43,001 nt of DNA. Origin: Jannaschia donghaensis. GTDB taxonomy: Bacteria > Pseudomonadota > Alphaproteobacteria > Rhodobacterales > Rhodobacteraceae. A program made the translations under genes and the position numbers. Location: positions 1,008,507 through 1,051,507 of the forward strand of contig NZ_CXSU01000012.1 of NCBI RefSeq assembly GCF_001403795.1, in the 5' to 3' direction. Numbering within the stretch: position 1 is the first letter of the stretch; every line of letters starts with the position of its first letter. Shown here in pieces: positions 33,819-41,971 of this stretch. The notes under the pieces are model-generated. The model made no database searches. It saw nothing but the letters and a program-made list of their open reading frames with translations, and was not told where the DNA came from.

Positions 33819-34610
33819 ATGGAACCCAAAATCACCGACGCCCACTGCCACCTCGATTTTCCGCAATTCGAGGGGACGCTGCCCGACCTGTTGACGCGCG
33901 CCGCGACTGTCGGCGTGCACCGCATGGTCACGATCTGCACCAAGCTGCGCAACGCGTCGTCCGTCCGCGCCCTGTCGGATGCCCATGCGCCCGTTTTCTG
34001 GGCCGCCGGCACGCATCCTATGTCTGCCGCAGATGAGCCGATGGCGACGGTCGACGATCTTGTCACGCTGGCCGGTCATCCGAAGATGGTCGGCATCGGG
34101 GAAACGGGGCTGGATTATCATTACACGGCCGACACCAAGGACGTGCAGCAGGAAAGCCTGCGCATCCATATCGAAGCCGCGCGCCGGACCGGTCTGCCGC
34201 TTATCATCCATGCGCGCGACGCGGACGATGACATGGCCCGCATCCTGACGGACGAACACATGGCCGGGGCCTACACCTGTCAGATGCATTGTTTTTCCAG
34301 CGGTCCGGCACTGGCGCAAACCGCGCTCGATCTGGGTTTCTATCTCAGCATGTCGGGCATCGCGACCTTCCCGAAATCCCAGACCGTGCGCGATATCTTT
34401 GCCGCCGCACCGCTCGATCGGATCCTGGTCGAAACCGACAGCCCTTATCTGGCCCCCAAACCCCACCGCGGAAAAACGAACGAGCCGGGGTTCGTCGCGC
34501 ATACCGCACGGATCGGCGCGGAGATCTTTGCCATGGACTACGTCGATTTCGCCGCCGCGACAGAAGCCAACTTCGAGCGTCTGTTCACCAAGGCGGCGAA
34601 CCACGCCTAG
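33819..34610 (+). CDS. TatD family metal-dependent hydrolase
   Basis: 263 residues, amidohydrolase fold. Metal ligands: H9 and H11 (DAHCHLDFP), E in GIGETGLDYHY, H in LIIHARDADDD, H in QMHCFSS and D in VETDSPYLAPKPHRGK. TatD proteins are Mg2+-dependent 3'-5' DNA exonucleases, and related members have D-aminoacyl-tRNA deacylase activity. The frame is open upstream through holB; the ATG at 33819 is the start matching family length. Its stop TAG overlaps the TAG of the opposite-strand WYL gene in one CTAG palindrome (34607-34610). The metallo-beta-lactamase gene that often follows is absent. Confidence 0.93.
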   Translation: MEPKITDAHCHLDFPQFEGTLPDLLTRAATVGVHRMVTICTKLRNASSVRALSDAHAPVFWAAGTHPMSAADEPMATVDDLVTLAGHPKMVGIGETGLDYHYTADTKDVQQESLRIHIEAARRTGLPLIIHARDADDDMARILTDEHMAGAYTCQMHCFSSGPALAQTALDLGFYLSMSGIATFPKSQTVRDIFAAAPLDRILVETDSPYLAPKPHRGKTNEPGFVAHTARIGAEIFAMDYVDFAAATEANFERLFTKAANHA

Positions 34611-35320
34611 CCCAGCGGATCGACCGGCAAGGGGCACCCCTCCCGCGCCTCCAACTGCGCCATGCAGGCGGCAAGGCTTCGGTCGGGATCGGGCGGGAAC
34701 ACTTCGGCCAGCGGATCAAGAACGCCGATCCGGTCAATACGGAACATCCGGAAATCCCCGCGCAGTTCGCACCACGCCACCAGCGTCCAGACCTTGCCCC
34801 AGAACCACAGTCCAAGCGGTTGCACCCGGCGGTCGGAATGGGTGCCATCCGGCGTAACATAGACCAGCCGCGTCCACAGGCGGTCGCGGATCTGGCCGTC
34901 GATGATATCCAGCCGTTCCCGATCCGCATCCTGCAGGCCCGAACGCAGCACGAAATGCCGGTCCAGCGCGTCCCGTACGTCCTGCGCGCGGGGCACCACC
35001 GCCTCGATCTTGGACAGGGCATCGCGGGCACCGTCGGCCATATCCGGCCCGCCCCATGCGGCGACCATGCGCGCGCCAAGCGCCAGCGCGGTGACTTCGG
35101 CCTGCGTGAACATCAACGGCGGGATATCGAAGCCCGACCGCATGATGTATCCGACCCCCGCCGCGCCTTCGATCGGCACGCCGGAGGCCGACAGATCCGC
35201 AATGTCGCGGTACACCGTCCGCTCCGATACCTCCATCGCGTCCGCCAGCCGCGCCGCCGTCCACAGCTTGCCACTGCGCATCAACTGCACGAGGCGGAAC
35301 AGACGATCGGCGCGGCGCAT
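34607..35320 (-). CDS. YafY-type HTH and WYL-domain transcriptional regulator
   Basis: 237 residues. HTH_11 at about 1-60: MRRADRLFRLVQLMRSG, WTAARLADAMEVSERTVYRDIADLSASGVPIEG. The WYL domain follows (about 130-215) with RVQPLGLWFWGKVWTLVAWCELRGDFRMFRIDRI, in which the W-x-L motif is slightly altered. Such proteins regulate varied genes and may bind ligands or nucleic acid via WYL. The ATG at 35320 lies 4 bp after the VOC gene stop, so they form one operon. It ends against tatD with shared stop bases. Confidence 0.9.
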   Translation of the reverse strand: MRRADRLFRLVQLMRSGKLWTAARLADAMEVSERTVYRDIADLSASGVPIEGAAGVGYIMRSGFDIPPLMFTQAEVTALALGARMVAAWGGPDMADGARDALSKIEAVVPRAQDVRDALDRHFVLRSGLQDADRERLDIIDGQIRDRLWTRLVYVTPDGTHSDRRVQPLGLWFWGKVWTLVAWCELRGDFRMFRIDRIGVLDPLAEVFPPDPDRSLAACMAQLEAREGCPLPVDPLG

Positions 35321-35324
35321 CGGC

Positions 35325-35723
35325 TCAGTACCGAAAGAAGCTGAGCGAATTGCCGTCCGGATCGGTGGCATAGAAGAACGATCCGAAGGGAATCGTGATC
35401 GCCTCGGAAATCACCTCTCCGCCGGCGGCGCGCACGCGGTCCATCACCTCCGGCAGCGGGTCGGTCACCGCCAGGCTGATGCTCGGGCCGCGCCCGTCGC
35501 CCGCCGGTCTGCCTTCGTACAGATGGCCTGACACGCCGCCGTCGTAGGGAAAGACGACCGTCATGTCGGGCCCCATCTGTTCGGCCTTCATGGTGGTGTT
35601 CAGCGCGGCTTCGTAAAACGCCTGCGCCTTGGTCAGGTCGGCGACGGGAATCTCCGTCCAGACGACGGCGTTCTGCGCGGCCTCGGGGGTCGCGCTCGGG
35701 GCGAAGTCATGGGATTCGGTCAT
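35325..35723 (-). CDS. VOC (glyoxalase/bleomycin resistance) family protein
   Basis: 132 residues. One betaalphabetabetabeta unit pair: VVWTEIPVADLTKAQAFYEAAL, MTVVFPYDGGVSGHLYEG, ISLAVTDPLPEVMDRVRAAGGEV and YATDPDGNSLSFFR. The metal-ligand pattern is incomplete. Members bind small molecules or act as lyases and dioxygenases; no substrate is evident. AGGAGA precedes the ATG at 35723 (the frame is open to 35777). Coupled with the WYL regulator gene, suggesting the regulator and the VOC protein respond to the same compound. Confidence 0.85.
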   Translation of the reverse strand: MTESHDFAPSATPEAAQNAVVWTEIPVADLTKAQAFYEAALNTTMKAEQMGPDMTVVFPYDGGVSGHLYEGRPAGDGRGPSISLAVTDPLPEVMDRVRAAGGEVISEAITIPFGSFFYATDPDGNSLSFFRY

Positions 35724-35780
35724 GGCGGTTCTCCTGTTTCGGCGTCCCGCAGTCCGGGGACAGGAAAGTGATCGCACGGT

Positions 35781-35806
35781 CCTCCTGACAGCATTCTGTC
35801 AGGAGG
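35781..35806. terminator. Perfect hairpin between ureG and the VOC gene
   Basis: CCTCCTGACAG (35781-35791), loop CATT, CTGTCAGGAGG (35796-35806): an 11-bp perfect stem with a 4-base loop, three bases after the ureG stop codon on the minus strand. It ends the urease transcript or separates it from the VOC operon. No T tract follows on the minus strand, so it may act with Rho, stabilise the messenger end, or be a binding site for the WYL regulator. Confidence 0.6.
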
Positions 35807-35809
35807 ATG

Positions 35810-36439
35810 TCAGCCTTCGCCGATTTTTTCCAGCCCGCCTTCGCGCCGGATGAATTCCACCACATCGGTCACGCCGGTCCCGTGTCGCAGGGCGGCCATG
35901 ACGAACGGCCGCGTACCCCGCGCCGTTGCAAGATCGCTGCGCGCCATTTCCAGATCGACGCCGACATGTGGGGCCAGATCTATCTTGTTCAGGATCAACA
36001 GGTCCGAGCGTGTCACCCCCGGACCCCGCTTGCGCGGAATGTCCTGCCCGGCGGCGGTGTCGATGACATAGAGCGTCAGATCCGCAAGTTCGGGGCTGAA
36101 CGTCGCCGCCAGATTGTCGCCCCCGCTTTCGATCAGCACGACGTCCAGATCGGGGTGCGCCGCCCGCAGGTCGGCGATGGCGGCGAGGTTGATCGACGCA
36201 TCCTCCCGAATGGCGGTGTGCGGGCACCCTCCCGTCTCCACCCCGCGAATGCGCGACATGGGAAGGACCTGCGCCCGCATCAACGCTTCCGCATCCTCAC
36301 GGGTGTAGATATCGTTCGTGACCACCGCGACCGACAGATCCACCGACAGCGCGCGGGCCAGATGTTCGGTCAGCGTCGTCTTGCCGGCCCCGACGGGGCC
36401 GCCGATCCCGATGCGCAAAGGGCCATTGGGGGAGGTCAT
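35810..36439 (-). CDS. ureG: Urease accessory GTPase UreG
   Basis: 209 residues. P-loop [11 protein letters not shown] (13-23) near the start. The conserved Cys-Pro-His nickel motif is C72-P-H74 within [19 protein letters not shown], with [17 protein letters not shown] and the NKIDLAP guanine motif following. UreG delivers nickel to the urease active site in a GTP-dependent complex with UreF and UreD. The start overlaps the stop of the carboxymuconolactone-decarboxylase-like gene (ATGA) rather than following ureF directly. Last gene of the urease cluster. Confidence 0.97.
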   Translation of the reverse strand: MTSPNGPLRIGIGGPVGAGKTTLTEHLARALSVDLSVAVVTNDIYTREDAEALMRAQVLPMSRIRGVETGGCPHTAIREDASINLAAIADLRAAHPDLDVVLIESGGDNLAATFSPELADLTLYVIDTAAGQDIPRKRGPGVTRSDLLILNKIDLAPHVGVDLEMARSDLATARGTRPFVMAALRHGTGVTDVVEFIRREGGLEKIGEG

Positions 36440-36810
36440 TCGTCTTCCATTTCAAACACTTCCAACGCGACGTTCAGGCCATTGATGGCGGCAGGAAACC
36501 CACCGTAGAGCGACATCTGCCAGATCGTCTCGGCGATTTCCGTGCGGCTCAACCCCGCCTTGCGCCCGCCCGCGATGTTCACCCGCAGTTGCGGTGCCGT
36601 TTGCCCGCCCAGCGCCGTCAACGCGGCAATGGTCGCGATATATCGGTCCCTCAGCGGCAGGCCGGGCCGCGCGTATTGGCGACCATAGGCGAAATCGACC
36701 ACACCCTCCGCCATGCCCGGCAGCAGATCGCCGTAGCGCGCCTCAAGCGCTGCTTCCATGCCGGGGTTCAACTCCTCCGACAGGGTCTTGCCGGTGTCAT
36801 AGGTGCTCAT
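36436..36810 (-). CDS. Carboxymuconolactone decarboxylase-like protein within the urease cluster
   Basis: 124 residues, all helical, AhpD-like fold: [66 protein letters not shown]. The redox CxxC of AhpD is absent, which favours the gamma-carboxymuconolactone-decarboxylase-like branch. It overlaps ureF at its start and ureG at its stop by ATGA, so it is fully built into the operon and probably made at similar levels. Its role in urease or nickel handling is unknown. Confidence 0.85.
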   Translation of the reverse strand: MSTYDTGKTLSEELNPGMEAALEARYGDLLPGMAEGVVDFAYGRQYARPGLPLRDRYIATIAALTALGGQTAPQLRVNIAGGRKAGLSRTEIAETIWQMSLYGGFPAAINGLNVALEVFEMEDE

Positions 36811-37430
36811 GTGCGAAATATCCTCGGTTGCAAGGTTTCATGGGCCATCGCGTCCAGATCCGCGATCCGGGCCGCGCTGCCCGGCGGATCGGCGTCCTCC
36901 CGATCGGCAATTTCCGCGATATCGGCGTGCAGACCCCGCAGGATCATCTGCGCCTGTGTCTGCCCCAGGGGCAAGAACCGCGTCGCGGCCGACACCATCT
37001 GCCCCGCAAAGGTCTGCAGGTACAGGCGGGCCACCGTCACCGCATCCATCCCCCGTGCCCGCACACCCAAAGCCACGGGCAGCGGCAGGTCGGTCAGCGT
37101 CGGCTCGCCCATGGCACTCGTCACGTTGCAGAACGCAGTTCCCTGATCGCGCATTTCGGCCCAGCGTTCGGCGCTGCTCGCGCGGGCGCGCAGGGTAAGG
37201 GCGACATCGTCGGCCCGCGCCCCGCCCATGACCGACCGGATCGCCCAGACATCCAGCGGCCCGGTCCCGTGGACCAGCACCGCGCGCACCCAGTCGCGCG
37301 TCGTCGCAGCATCGCGGACCCGCCCCGCTGCCATCGCCGTCTCTAACCCGTGAGAGTAGGCATATCCCGATACCGGAAACGCGGGCGACAGCCATTGCGT
37401 CAGACGCAGAAGGTCAGTGGTCATGATCAT
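36807..37430 (-). CDS. ureF: Urease accessory protein UreF
   Basis: 207 residues, all helical. LTQWLSPAFPVSGYAYSHGLE at the start and QGTAFCNV, PVALGVRARG, SAATRFLPLGQTQAQMIL are UreF landmarks. It links UreD-bound urease to UreG during nickel insertion. Two starts are possible, ATG at 37430 and at 37424 (MIMTTD...); neither has a clear ribosome-binding site, and both lie inside the end of ureE. Coupled to the next gene by ATGA. Confidence 0.95.
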   Translation of the reverse strand: MIMTTDLLRLTQWLSPAFPVSGYAYSHGLETAMAAGRVRDAATTRDWVRAVLVHGTGPLDVWAIRSVMGGARADDVALTLRARASSAERWAEMRDQGTAFCNVTSAMGEPTLTDLPLPVALGVRARGMDAVTVARLYLQTFAGQMVSAATRFLPLGQTQAQMILRGLHADIAEIADREDADPPGSAARIADLDAMAHETLQPRIFRT

Positions 37431-37923
37431 CCGGGCCGTGGCTGTGTCCCATCGTCCGCCCGTGACCGTAGGCCCCGCCTTCGGGGTGGAAAGGCCGCGT
37501 GTCAGCCATAACCTCGGCCCCCAACCCCTCCAACATCCCCTTCAGAACATGATCGTTTCGGATGATGAGGTGGTCGGCCTCGACCTGACAAGGCGTGTGC
37601 CGATTGCCGATATGCCAGGCCAGCCGCGGCAGGTCTCCCCGGATCACCAGCACGGGCTCCGCCGCCGCCTCCAGCGCGATTTCGGTTCCGTCCTCCAACC
37701 GGAGCCCGGCGTGATGGCTCAGGTCGGTCAGCTCCGCCAGGTCCAGCATCACCGCCCTGCCCGCTTCGGTCACGAGGCGTTTTCGCCGGACCAGACGGGC
37801 ATCGTAGTCAAGACGGATCGTGTCGGTCGGGTGGTGGAGGTGGTCGAGGAGGGTGATCAAGGGAGGGCATCCATCTTCAGGCACGATTTCTATCAATTCG
37901 GCGACGTCGACGCACGCGAGCAC
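37414..37923 (-). CDS. ureE: Urease accessory nickel metallochaperone UreE
   Basis: 169 residues as drawn. TIRLDYDARLVRRKRLVTEAG, HAGLRLEDGTEIALEA, AWHIGNRHTPCQ (the conserved nickel-binding His region) and NDHVLKGMLEGLGAEV are UreE motifs. A His-rich tail (HGHGRTMGHSHGPDDHDH) binds nickel. The start is uncertain: the frame opens with GTG at 37923 inside the end of the preceding gene, and there is no ATG before the conserved region; GTG or TTG codons at about 37881 and 37863 are alternatives, none with a clear ribosome-binding site. That suggests the start region was altered when the upstream gene arrived. Confidence 0.92.
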   Translation of the reverse strand: MLACVDVAELIEIVPEDGCPPLITLLDHLHHPTDTIRLDYDARLVRRKRLVTEAGRAVMLDLAELTDLSHHAGLRLEDGTEIALEAAAEPVLVIRGDLPRLAWHIGNRHTPCQVEADHLIIRNDHVLKGMLEGLGAEVMADTRPFHPEGGAYGHGRTMGHSHGPDDHDH

Positions 37924-38507
37924 ATTTGGTAGACACCGTCCGAAAATTCCTCAGTCCAGTACCGCAGCGCAAGAGGAAGAAGCTCGACCAGGCCGTCCTT
38001 TCCCTCGACCACGGGCACAGTTTCATGGCGATGCATCGGATATCGGAAGAACCCTCCTTTCTGGGAATGGCGAAGCCCATACCAATGAAACAGCTCACGG
38101 GGCATGATCGCTGCATCCTTTCCGACCGTAGGAAGCGGCGCGCCACCCATTTTCTCGAAGGTCTCTTGTTCGGCCAAAAAACGTGCTGCTTCGTCGGCTG
38201 ACGTAAAGGCCCGTTCAATTTTACCAAGCCGCTGGTTCATCGCTCTCTTCGTAGACTTCAGGACAGAGCCGAGATCATTCACTTCTTCCATCCGGCCGAA
38301 GAGACAGTGAAGCCGGTGTCCATATTTCATGACATTGATCGTAGGCACGGTCGCGATGAGCGCTGCCTTCATGAAGAGCTCTGCCGCGTGACAGAATAGG
38401 TGATCGATCGGGGCATTGCTTGAGAGCGATATGGCATCGCGATCACGTCGCTCGCTGAGATTGCGCCCGGCAGTGAGGTAATCGCGGCCCATGACATACA
38501 GACCCAT
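37893..38507 (-). CDS. Uncharacterised protein inserted between ureC and ureE, HEPN-like region
   Basis: 204 residues from the ATG at 38507; a TTG at 38528 overlapping the ureC stop is an alternative. Not a urease protein. Residues about 35-80 (APIDHLFCHAAELFMKAALI ... YGHRLHCLFGRM) resemble the A-E-L-x-x-K-A helix and G-H-x-L helix of HEPN domains, which often belong to defence RNases or dimer modules; a full catalytic R-x4-6-H is not clear. The base composition looks visibly lower in GC (roughly half) than the flanking urease genes, and codon use includes more AT-ending codons, suggesting transfer. It overlaps the start of ureE. Function unknown. Confidence 0.7.
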   Translation of the reverse strand: MGLYVMGRDYLTAGRNLSERRDRDAISLSSNAPIDHLFCHAAELFMKAALIATVPTINVMKYGHRLHCLFGRMEEVNDLGSVLKSTKRAMNQRLGKIERAFTSADEAARFLAEQETFEKMGGAPLPTVGKDAAIMPRELFHWYGLRHSQKGGFFRYPMHRHETVPVVEGKDGLVELLPLALRYWTEEFSDGVYQMCSRASTSPN

Positions 38508-38524
38508 AGGTTCGGGCCCGTCTT

Positions 38525-40234
38525 TCAAAACAGAAAATACCGCTGCGCCATCGGCAAGACCTCCGCCGGCTCACAGGTCAGCAGCTCCCCGTCCGCGCGC
38601 ACTTCATACGTCTCCGGGTCCACCTCGATCTGCGGCAGCGCATCGTTGAGCACCATGTCCCGCTTGCCGATCCCCCGCGTGCCTTTCACCGCGACCAGAT
38701 CCTTGGCTGTTCCCAGCGCCTCCGACAGTCCCGCATCCACCGCCGACTGCGAGGCAAAGACGACCGCCCCCCGTTCCACCGACCGCCCGAACGCCCCCCA
38801 CATGGCCCGGGAGTGAACCGGCTGCGGCGTGGGGATCGACGCGTTCGGATCGCCCATCTGGGCCATGACGATGGTGCCGCCGATCAGGGACATCTCGGGC
38901 TTCACGCCAAAGAACGCGGGGTTCCACATCACCAGATCGGCGCGCTTGCCCACTTCTACAGACCCGACCTCATGGCCGATGCCGTGCGCGATGGCCGGGT
39001 TGATGGTATATTTCGCGATGTAGCGGCGCACGCGCAAATTGTCGTTGTCGCCCGTCTCGCCCTCCAGACGCCCGCGCTGCCGCTTCATCTTATCCGCCGT
39101 CTGCCAGGTGCGGATCAGAACCTCGCCCACCCGTCCCATCGCCTGGCTGTCGGACGCGATGATGCTCATGGCTCCCATGTCGTGCAGGATGTCCTCGGCG
39201 GCGATGGTCTCCTTGCGGATGCGGCTCTCGGCGAAGGCCACGTCCTCGGGGATCGACTTGTCGAGGTGGTGACACACCATGAGCATGTCGAGATGCTCCT
39301 CCAGCGTGTTCACCGTATATGGCCGCGTCGGATTGGTGCTGCTGGGAATGACATGCTCCAGCCCGCAAACCTTGATGATGTCGGGTGCGTGCCCCCCGCC
39401 CGCGCCTTCGGTGTGGAAGGCGTGGATGGTGCGGCCCTTCATGGCGGCGATGGTGTTCTCGACGAAGCCGCTCTCGTTCAACGTGTCGGTGTGGATCATC
39501 ACCTGCACGTCACGCTCATCCGCCACGGTCAGGCATGTGTCGATGGCCTGTGGCGTCGTCCCCCAATCCTCGTGCAGTTTGAGCGCGCAGGCGCCCGCAT
39601 CGATCATCTCATACAGTGCATCGGGCCGGCTGGCGTTGCCCTTGCCCGAAATGGCCAAGTTCATCGGAAACGCATCGAACGCCTGGATCATCCGCCCGAT
39701 GTGCCAGCTTCCGGGCGTGCAAGTCGTGGCCAGCGTTCCATGCGCCGGGCCCGTGCCGCCGCCCAGCATCGTGGTGATACCGGAATGCAGCGCATCGTCG
39801 ATCTGCTGCGGGCAGATGTAGTGGATGTGACAGTCGAACCCCCCGGCGGTCAGGATGCGTCCTTCGCCGGCAATCGCCTCCGTCCCCGGTCCGATGACGA
39901 TGTCGACGCCCGGCTGCGTGTCGGGGTTTCCCGCTTTGCCGATGGCCGCGATGCGCCCGTCGCGCAGGCCGACGTCGGCCTTGTAGATGCCCGAGTGATC
40001 CACGATCAGCGCATTGGTGATGACCGTGTCCATCGACCCTTCGGCGCGGGTGCGCTGCGACTGGCCCATGCCGTCGCGGATGACCTTGCCGCCGCCGAAC
40101 TTCACCTCCTCGCCGTAAGTGGTCAGATCGCGCTCGACCTCGATGAACAGCTCGGTATCGGCAAGCCGAACGCGGTCGCCGGTGGTGGGGCCGTACATGT
40201 CGGCATAGGAACGGCGGGAAATCGTGGTGGGCAT
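38525..40234 (-). CDS. ureC: Urease alpha subunit
   Basis: 569 residues, standard length. All active-site residues are visible: H136 and H138 ([10 protein letters not shown]), the carbamylated K219 and H221 ([11 protein letters not shown]), H248 ([11 protein letters not shown]), H274 ([12 protein letters not shown]), the mobile flap C321-H322-H323 (MVCHHLD) and D362 (SDSQAMGR). It hydrolyses urea to ammonia and carbamate with two nickel ions. The frame is open upstream to 40321; the ATG at 40234 follows GGAGACGCCC and gives the usual [17 protein letters not shown] start. It lies 132 bp after the cyclase-family gene, so an internal promoter is possible. Confidence 0.98.
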   Translation of the reverse strand: MPTTISRRSYADMYGPTTGDRVRLADTELFIEVERDLTTYGEEVKFGGGKVIRDGMGQSQRTRAEGSMDTVITNALIVDHSGIYKADVGLRDGRIAAIGKAGNPDTQPGVDIVIGPGTEAIAGEGRILTAGGFDCHIHYICPQQIDDALHSGITTMLGGGTGPAHGTLATTCTPGSWHIGRMIQAFDAFPMNLAISGKGNASRPDALYEMIDAGACALKLHEDWGTTPQAIDTCLTVADERDVQVMIHTDTLNESGFVENTIAAMKGRTIHAFHTEGAGGGHAPDIIKVCGLEHVIPSSTNPTRPYTVNTLEEHLDMLMVCHHLDKSIPEDVAFAESRIRKETIAAEDILHDMGAMSIIASDSQAMGRVGEVLIRTWQTADKMKRQRGRLEGETGDNDNLRVRRYIAKYTINPAIAHGIGHEVGSVEVGKRADLVMWNPAFFGVKPEMSLIGGTIVMAQMGDPNASIPTPQPVHSRAMWGAFGRSVERGAVVFASQSAVDAGLSEALGTAKDLVAVKGTRGIGKRDMVLNDALPQIEVDPETYEVRADGELLTCEPAEVLPMAQRYFLF

Positions 40235-40366
40235 GGGCGTCTCCGAAACGGGTCGGCCCAGTTTCTCGCCCGCGCGGGCGATGTCAAACGGGGGACACGC
40301 CGTTGCCCGAAATTCAGGCAATGAAGGAACACCCCCACGCTACTCCGACCCATTCGGCCCGGTGCT

Positions 40367-41185
40367 TTATGCCACGGCAAAAATGCGCGCCGGTCCGCCC
40401 GATCCGCCCGCGTGTTTGGGCGCGCCCACGAACAGCGTGGCACCAGCCGCGGGCATCTGGTCCAGGCCCGCGATATTCTCGATCCCGTATCGACCTGCCG
40501 GCAACCACGCGTAATGCGTCGCGAAGTCGGCCGATTGCCCGTAGTCCAGCGAAAGCGTGTCGACGGCGATGGCCGCGGCCGACGTCATCTCCAGAAGCAT
40601 CGCGGTCGCGTCAGGATGGAAGCCCGGAAAATGCAATCCGCCACTCTCGTCTTCCCCGCGGTAGCTCGGCTCCGCCACCTTGTCGGCCCAGCCCGACAGC
40701 ATCGCCACGCAGGCCCGGTCGGGGATGTCGCCGTTGGCCGAAATCCAGGCCGTCAGATCGTCTGGCGTCACCTGCGCATCCGCGTCGAAGGAGGAGCGTT
40801 CGCGAATGTCGACCACGCAGAGCGGCACGACCAGATTTCCGACCTCGATCGCGTCCACCGACTTGCCGTCCGCCGAAAAATGCAGCGGCGCGTCGATATG
40901 GGTGCCGGTATGTTCGTTGATGCTGAGGTTCCAGAGATTGAAGCCATCCTCCTCGAATTTGTACGCCTGCTCCATGGTGATGCCGGGCACACCGAAGAAC
41001 GTCGGAAAATCGGGGCCGTAGGTGTGGGTCAGGTCACGGACGGACCCATGCGCATCGGCCAGCGCGGGTGTTGTCGTCGCGCCCATCGCAAGGCCCGCGA
41101 CCCCGGCGGCCACGCCCCCGCGCATGAGGTCCCGACGGCTGAGCATACGGTCCTTGACCGCGTTCATCACGCAAACATCGCACAT
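40367..41185 (-). CDS. Tat-exported cyclase-family (kynurenine formamidase/isatin hydrolase-like) protein
   Basis: 272 residues. The N-terminus MCDVCVMNAVKDRML is followed by a twin-arginine signal (SRRDLMRGGVAAGVAGLAMG), so the protein is exported folded, probably with its metal. The mature part has the family motif HTGTHIDAPLHF (H-x-G-T-H-x-D metal ligands), then GGLHFPGFHPDATAML and the HYAWLPAGRYGIENI block. Members hydrolyse cyclic or formyl amides (kynurenine formamidase, isatin hydrolase). The frame is open upstream, but the ATG at 41185 has AGGAAAA before it. It lies between the LprI-like gene and ureC. A ureide or formamide substrate feeding urea metabolism is only a guess. Confidence 0.88.
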   Translation of the reverse strand: MCDVCVMNAVKDRMLSRRDLMRGGVAAGVAGLAMGATTTPALADAHGSVRDLTHTYGPDFPTFFGVPGITMEQAYKFEEDGFNLWNLSINEHTGTHIDAPLHFSADGKSVDAIEVGNLVVPLCVVDIRERSSFDADAQVTPDDLTAWISANGDIPDRACVAMLSGWADKVAEPSYRGEDESGGLHFPGFHPDATAMLLEMTSAAAIAVDTLSLDYGQSADFATHYAWLPAGRYGIENIAGLDQMPAAGATLFVGAPKHAGGSGGPARIFAVA

Positions 41186-41262
41186 GGGCTTTTCCTTCCT
41201 GACGGTGAATGGCCCATTCCGGCCTATCGGAGTCGAAGCTGTCAAGCCGCGCGACGACGCGA

Positions 41263-41682
41263 TCAGTAATCGGCCATCATCTCGCGCAGGGCCTGCGCCC
41301 GCCTTTGGGTCGCTTCGGCGCGGCACAGGATGCCCGCCGGCGGACCACCCGTTCCGCCGCCATAGGTCACGGCCAGCGCATCGCAGTGGCTGTCGCGGAA
41401 GGCGATCCAGTCCCGCTGCGCCTGCCGCAACGCCGCCTCCAGCGTCAGCGGCCCGGCGGTGCCGTCGGTGGCGGCGTCCAGGTCGAAGACCTTGGCCCGC
41501 GTGATCGCAAGCCGGTAAACCTCGTTCAGGTCGTCGTCGGCGGTGGCGTAGGCCGCTGCGGCACAGGCGCGAAATTCGACCCTGCTCAGACCCTCGCCTT
41601 CGCAGGCCCCGGTCAGGTTCTGTTGCGCGGGGGCCGCACAGGCCCCGGCCAACAGGACTGCGACGGACAGGATGGGTCGCAC
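41263..41682 (-). CDS. LprI/DUF1311-like secreted protein in the urease cluster
   Basis: 139 residues from the GTG at 41682 (a TTG at 41703 is also open). Signal peptide with ILSVAVLLAGACAAPAQ, possibly a lipoprotein since a Cys lies at the end of the hydrophobic stretch. The body has the LprI layout: two Cys (TGAC, FRAC), a DDDLNEVYRLA helix, then RQAQRDWIAFRDSHCDAL and LCRAEATQRRAQALREM. Some LprI proteins inhibit lysozyme. It lies 4 bp after the small helical gene; why it is in this operon is unclear. Confidence 0.78.
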   Translation of the reverse strand: MRPILSVAVLLAGACAAPAQQNLTGACEGEGLSRVEFRACAAAAYATADDDLNEVYRLAITRAKVFDLDAATDGTAGPLTLEAALRQAQRDWIAFRDSHCDALAVTYGGGTGGPPAGILCRAEATQRRAQALREMMADY

Positions 41683-41686
41683 CGCG

Positions 41687-41971
41687 TCAGGTCCACTTGC
41701 CAAGCCGCTTCGAATTGGCCCGCGTCGTCCGCCCGATGGGCGTCAGTGCCAATCCGTAGGCCTGCGTCGGCGTCTTGCCGGCCAGCAACGCCCCGGCCCC
41801 CGCCATCGCCGCCGCGGCAAAGGCGGTCTGTTTTTCGGTGACCATGCGCAACGTCTCGTCGGGGTCCGCGGATGTCATCCCCGCCATGCCCATCATGCGC
41901 AGCCCGATCACGCTCTGCGCTTCGACCAGCATCCGCGCCGTACGCATCTGCAACCTGAAGATATCCATCAT
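41687..41971 (-). CDS. Small helical protein in the urease cluster (annotated elsewhere as antifreeze-like)
   Basis: 94 residues. Met- and Ala-rich amphipathic helices: [22 protein letters not shown] and [19 protein letters not shown], then a basic tail ending KRLGKWT. The pattern resembles short phasin-type helices; databases sometimes call such urease-linked genes antifreeze proteins without evidence. It starts with ATGATG overlapping the ureB stop (TGA), so translation is coupled to ureB. Function unknown. The long frame upstream (to 42361) is a shadow of ureB. Confidence 0.75.
   Translation of the reverse strand: MMDIFRLQMRTARMLVEAQSVIGLRMMGMAGMTSADPDETLRMVTEKQTAFAAAAMAGAGALLAGKTPTQAYGLALTPIGRTTRANSKRLGKWT

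Noticed and set aside
38813-40324. 503-codon open frame antisense to ureC
   Set aside because: Same effect. It is low-complexity and rich in Arg, Gly and His, and ureC has every catalytic residue in the other frame.
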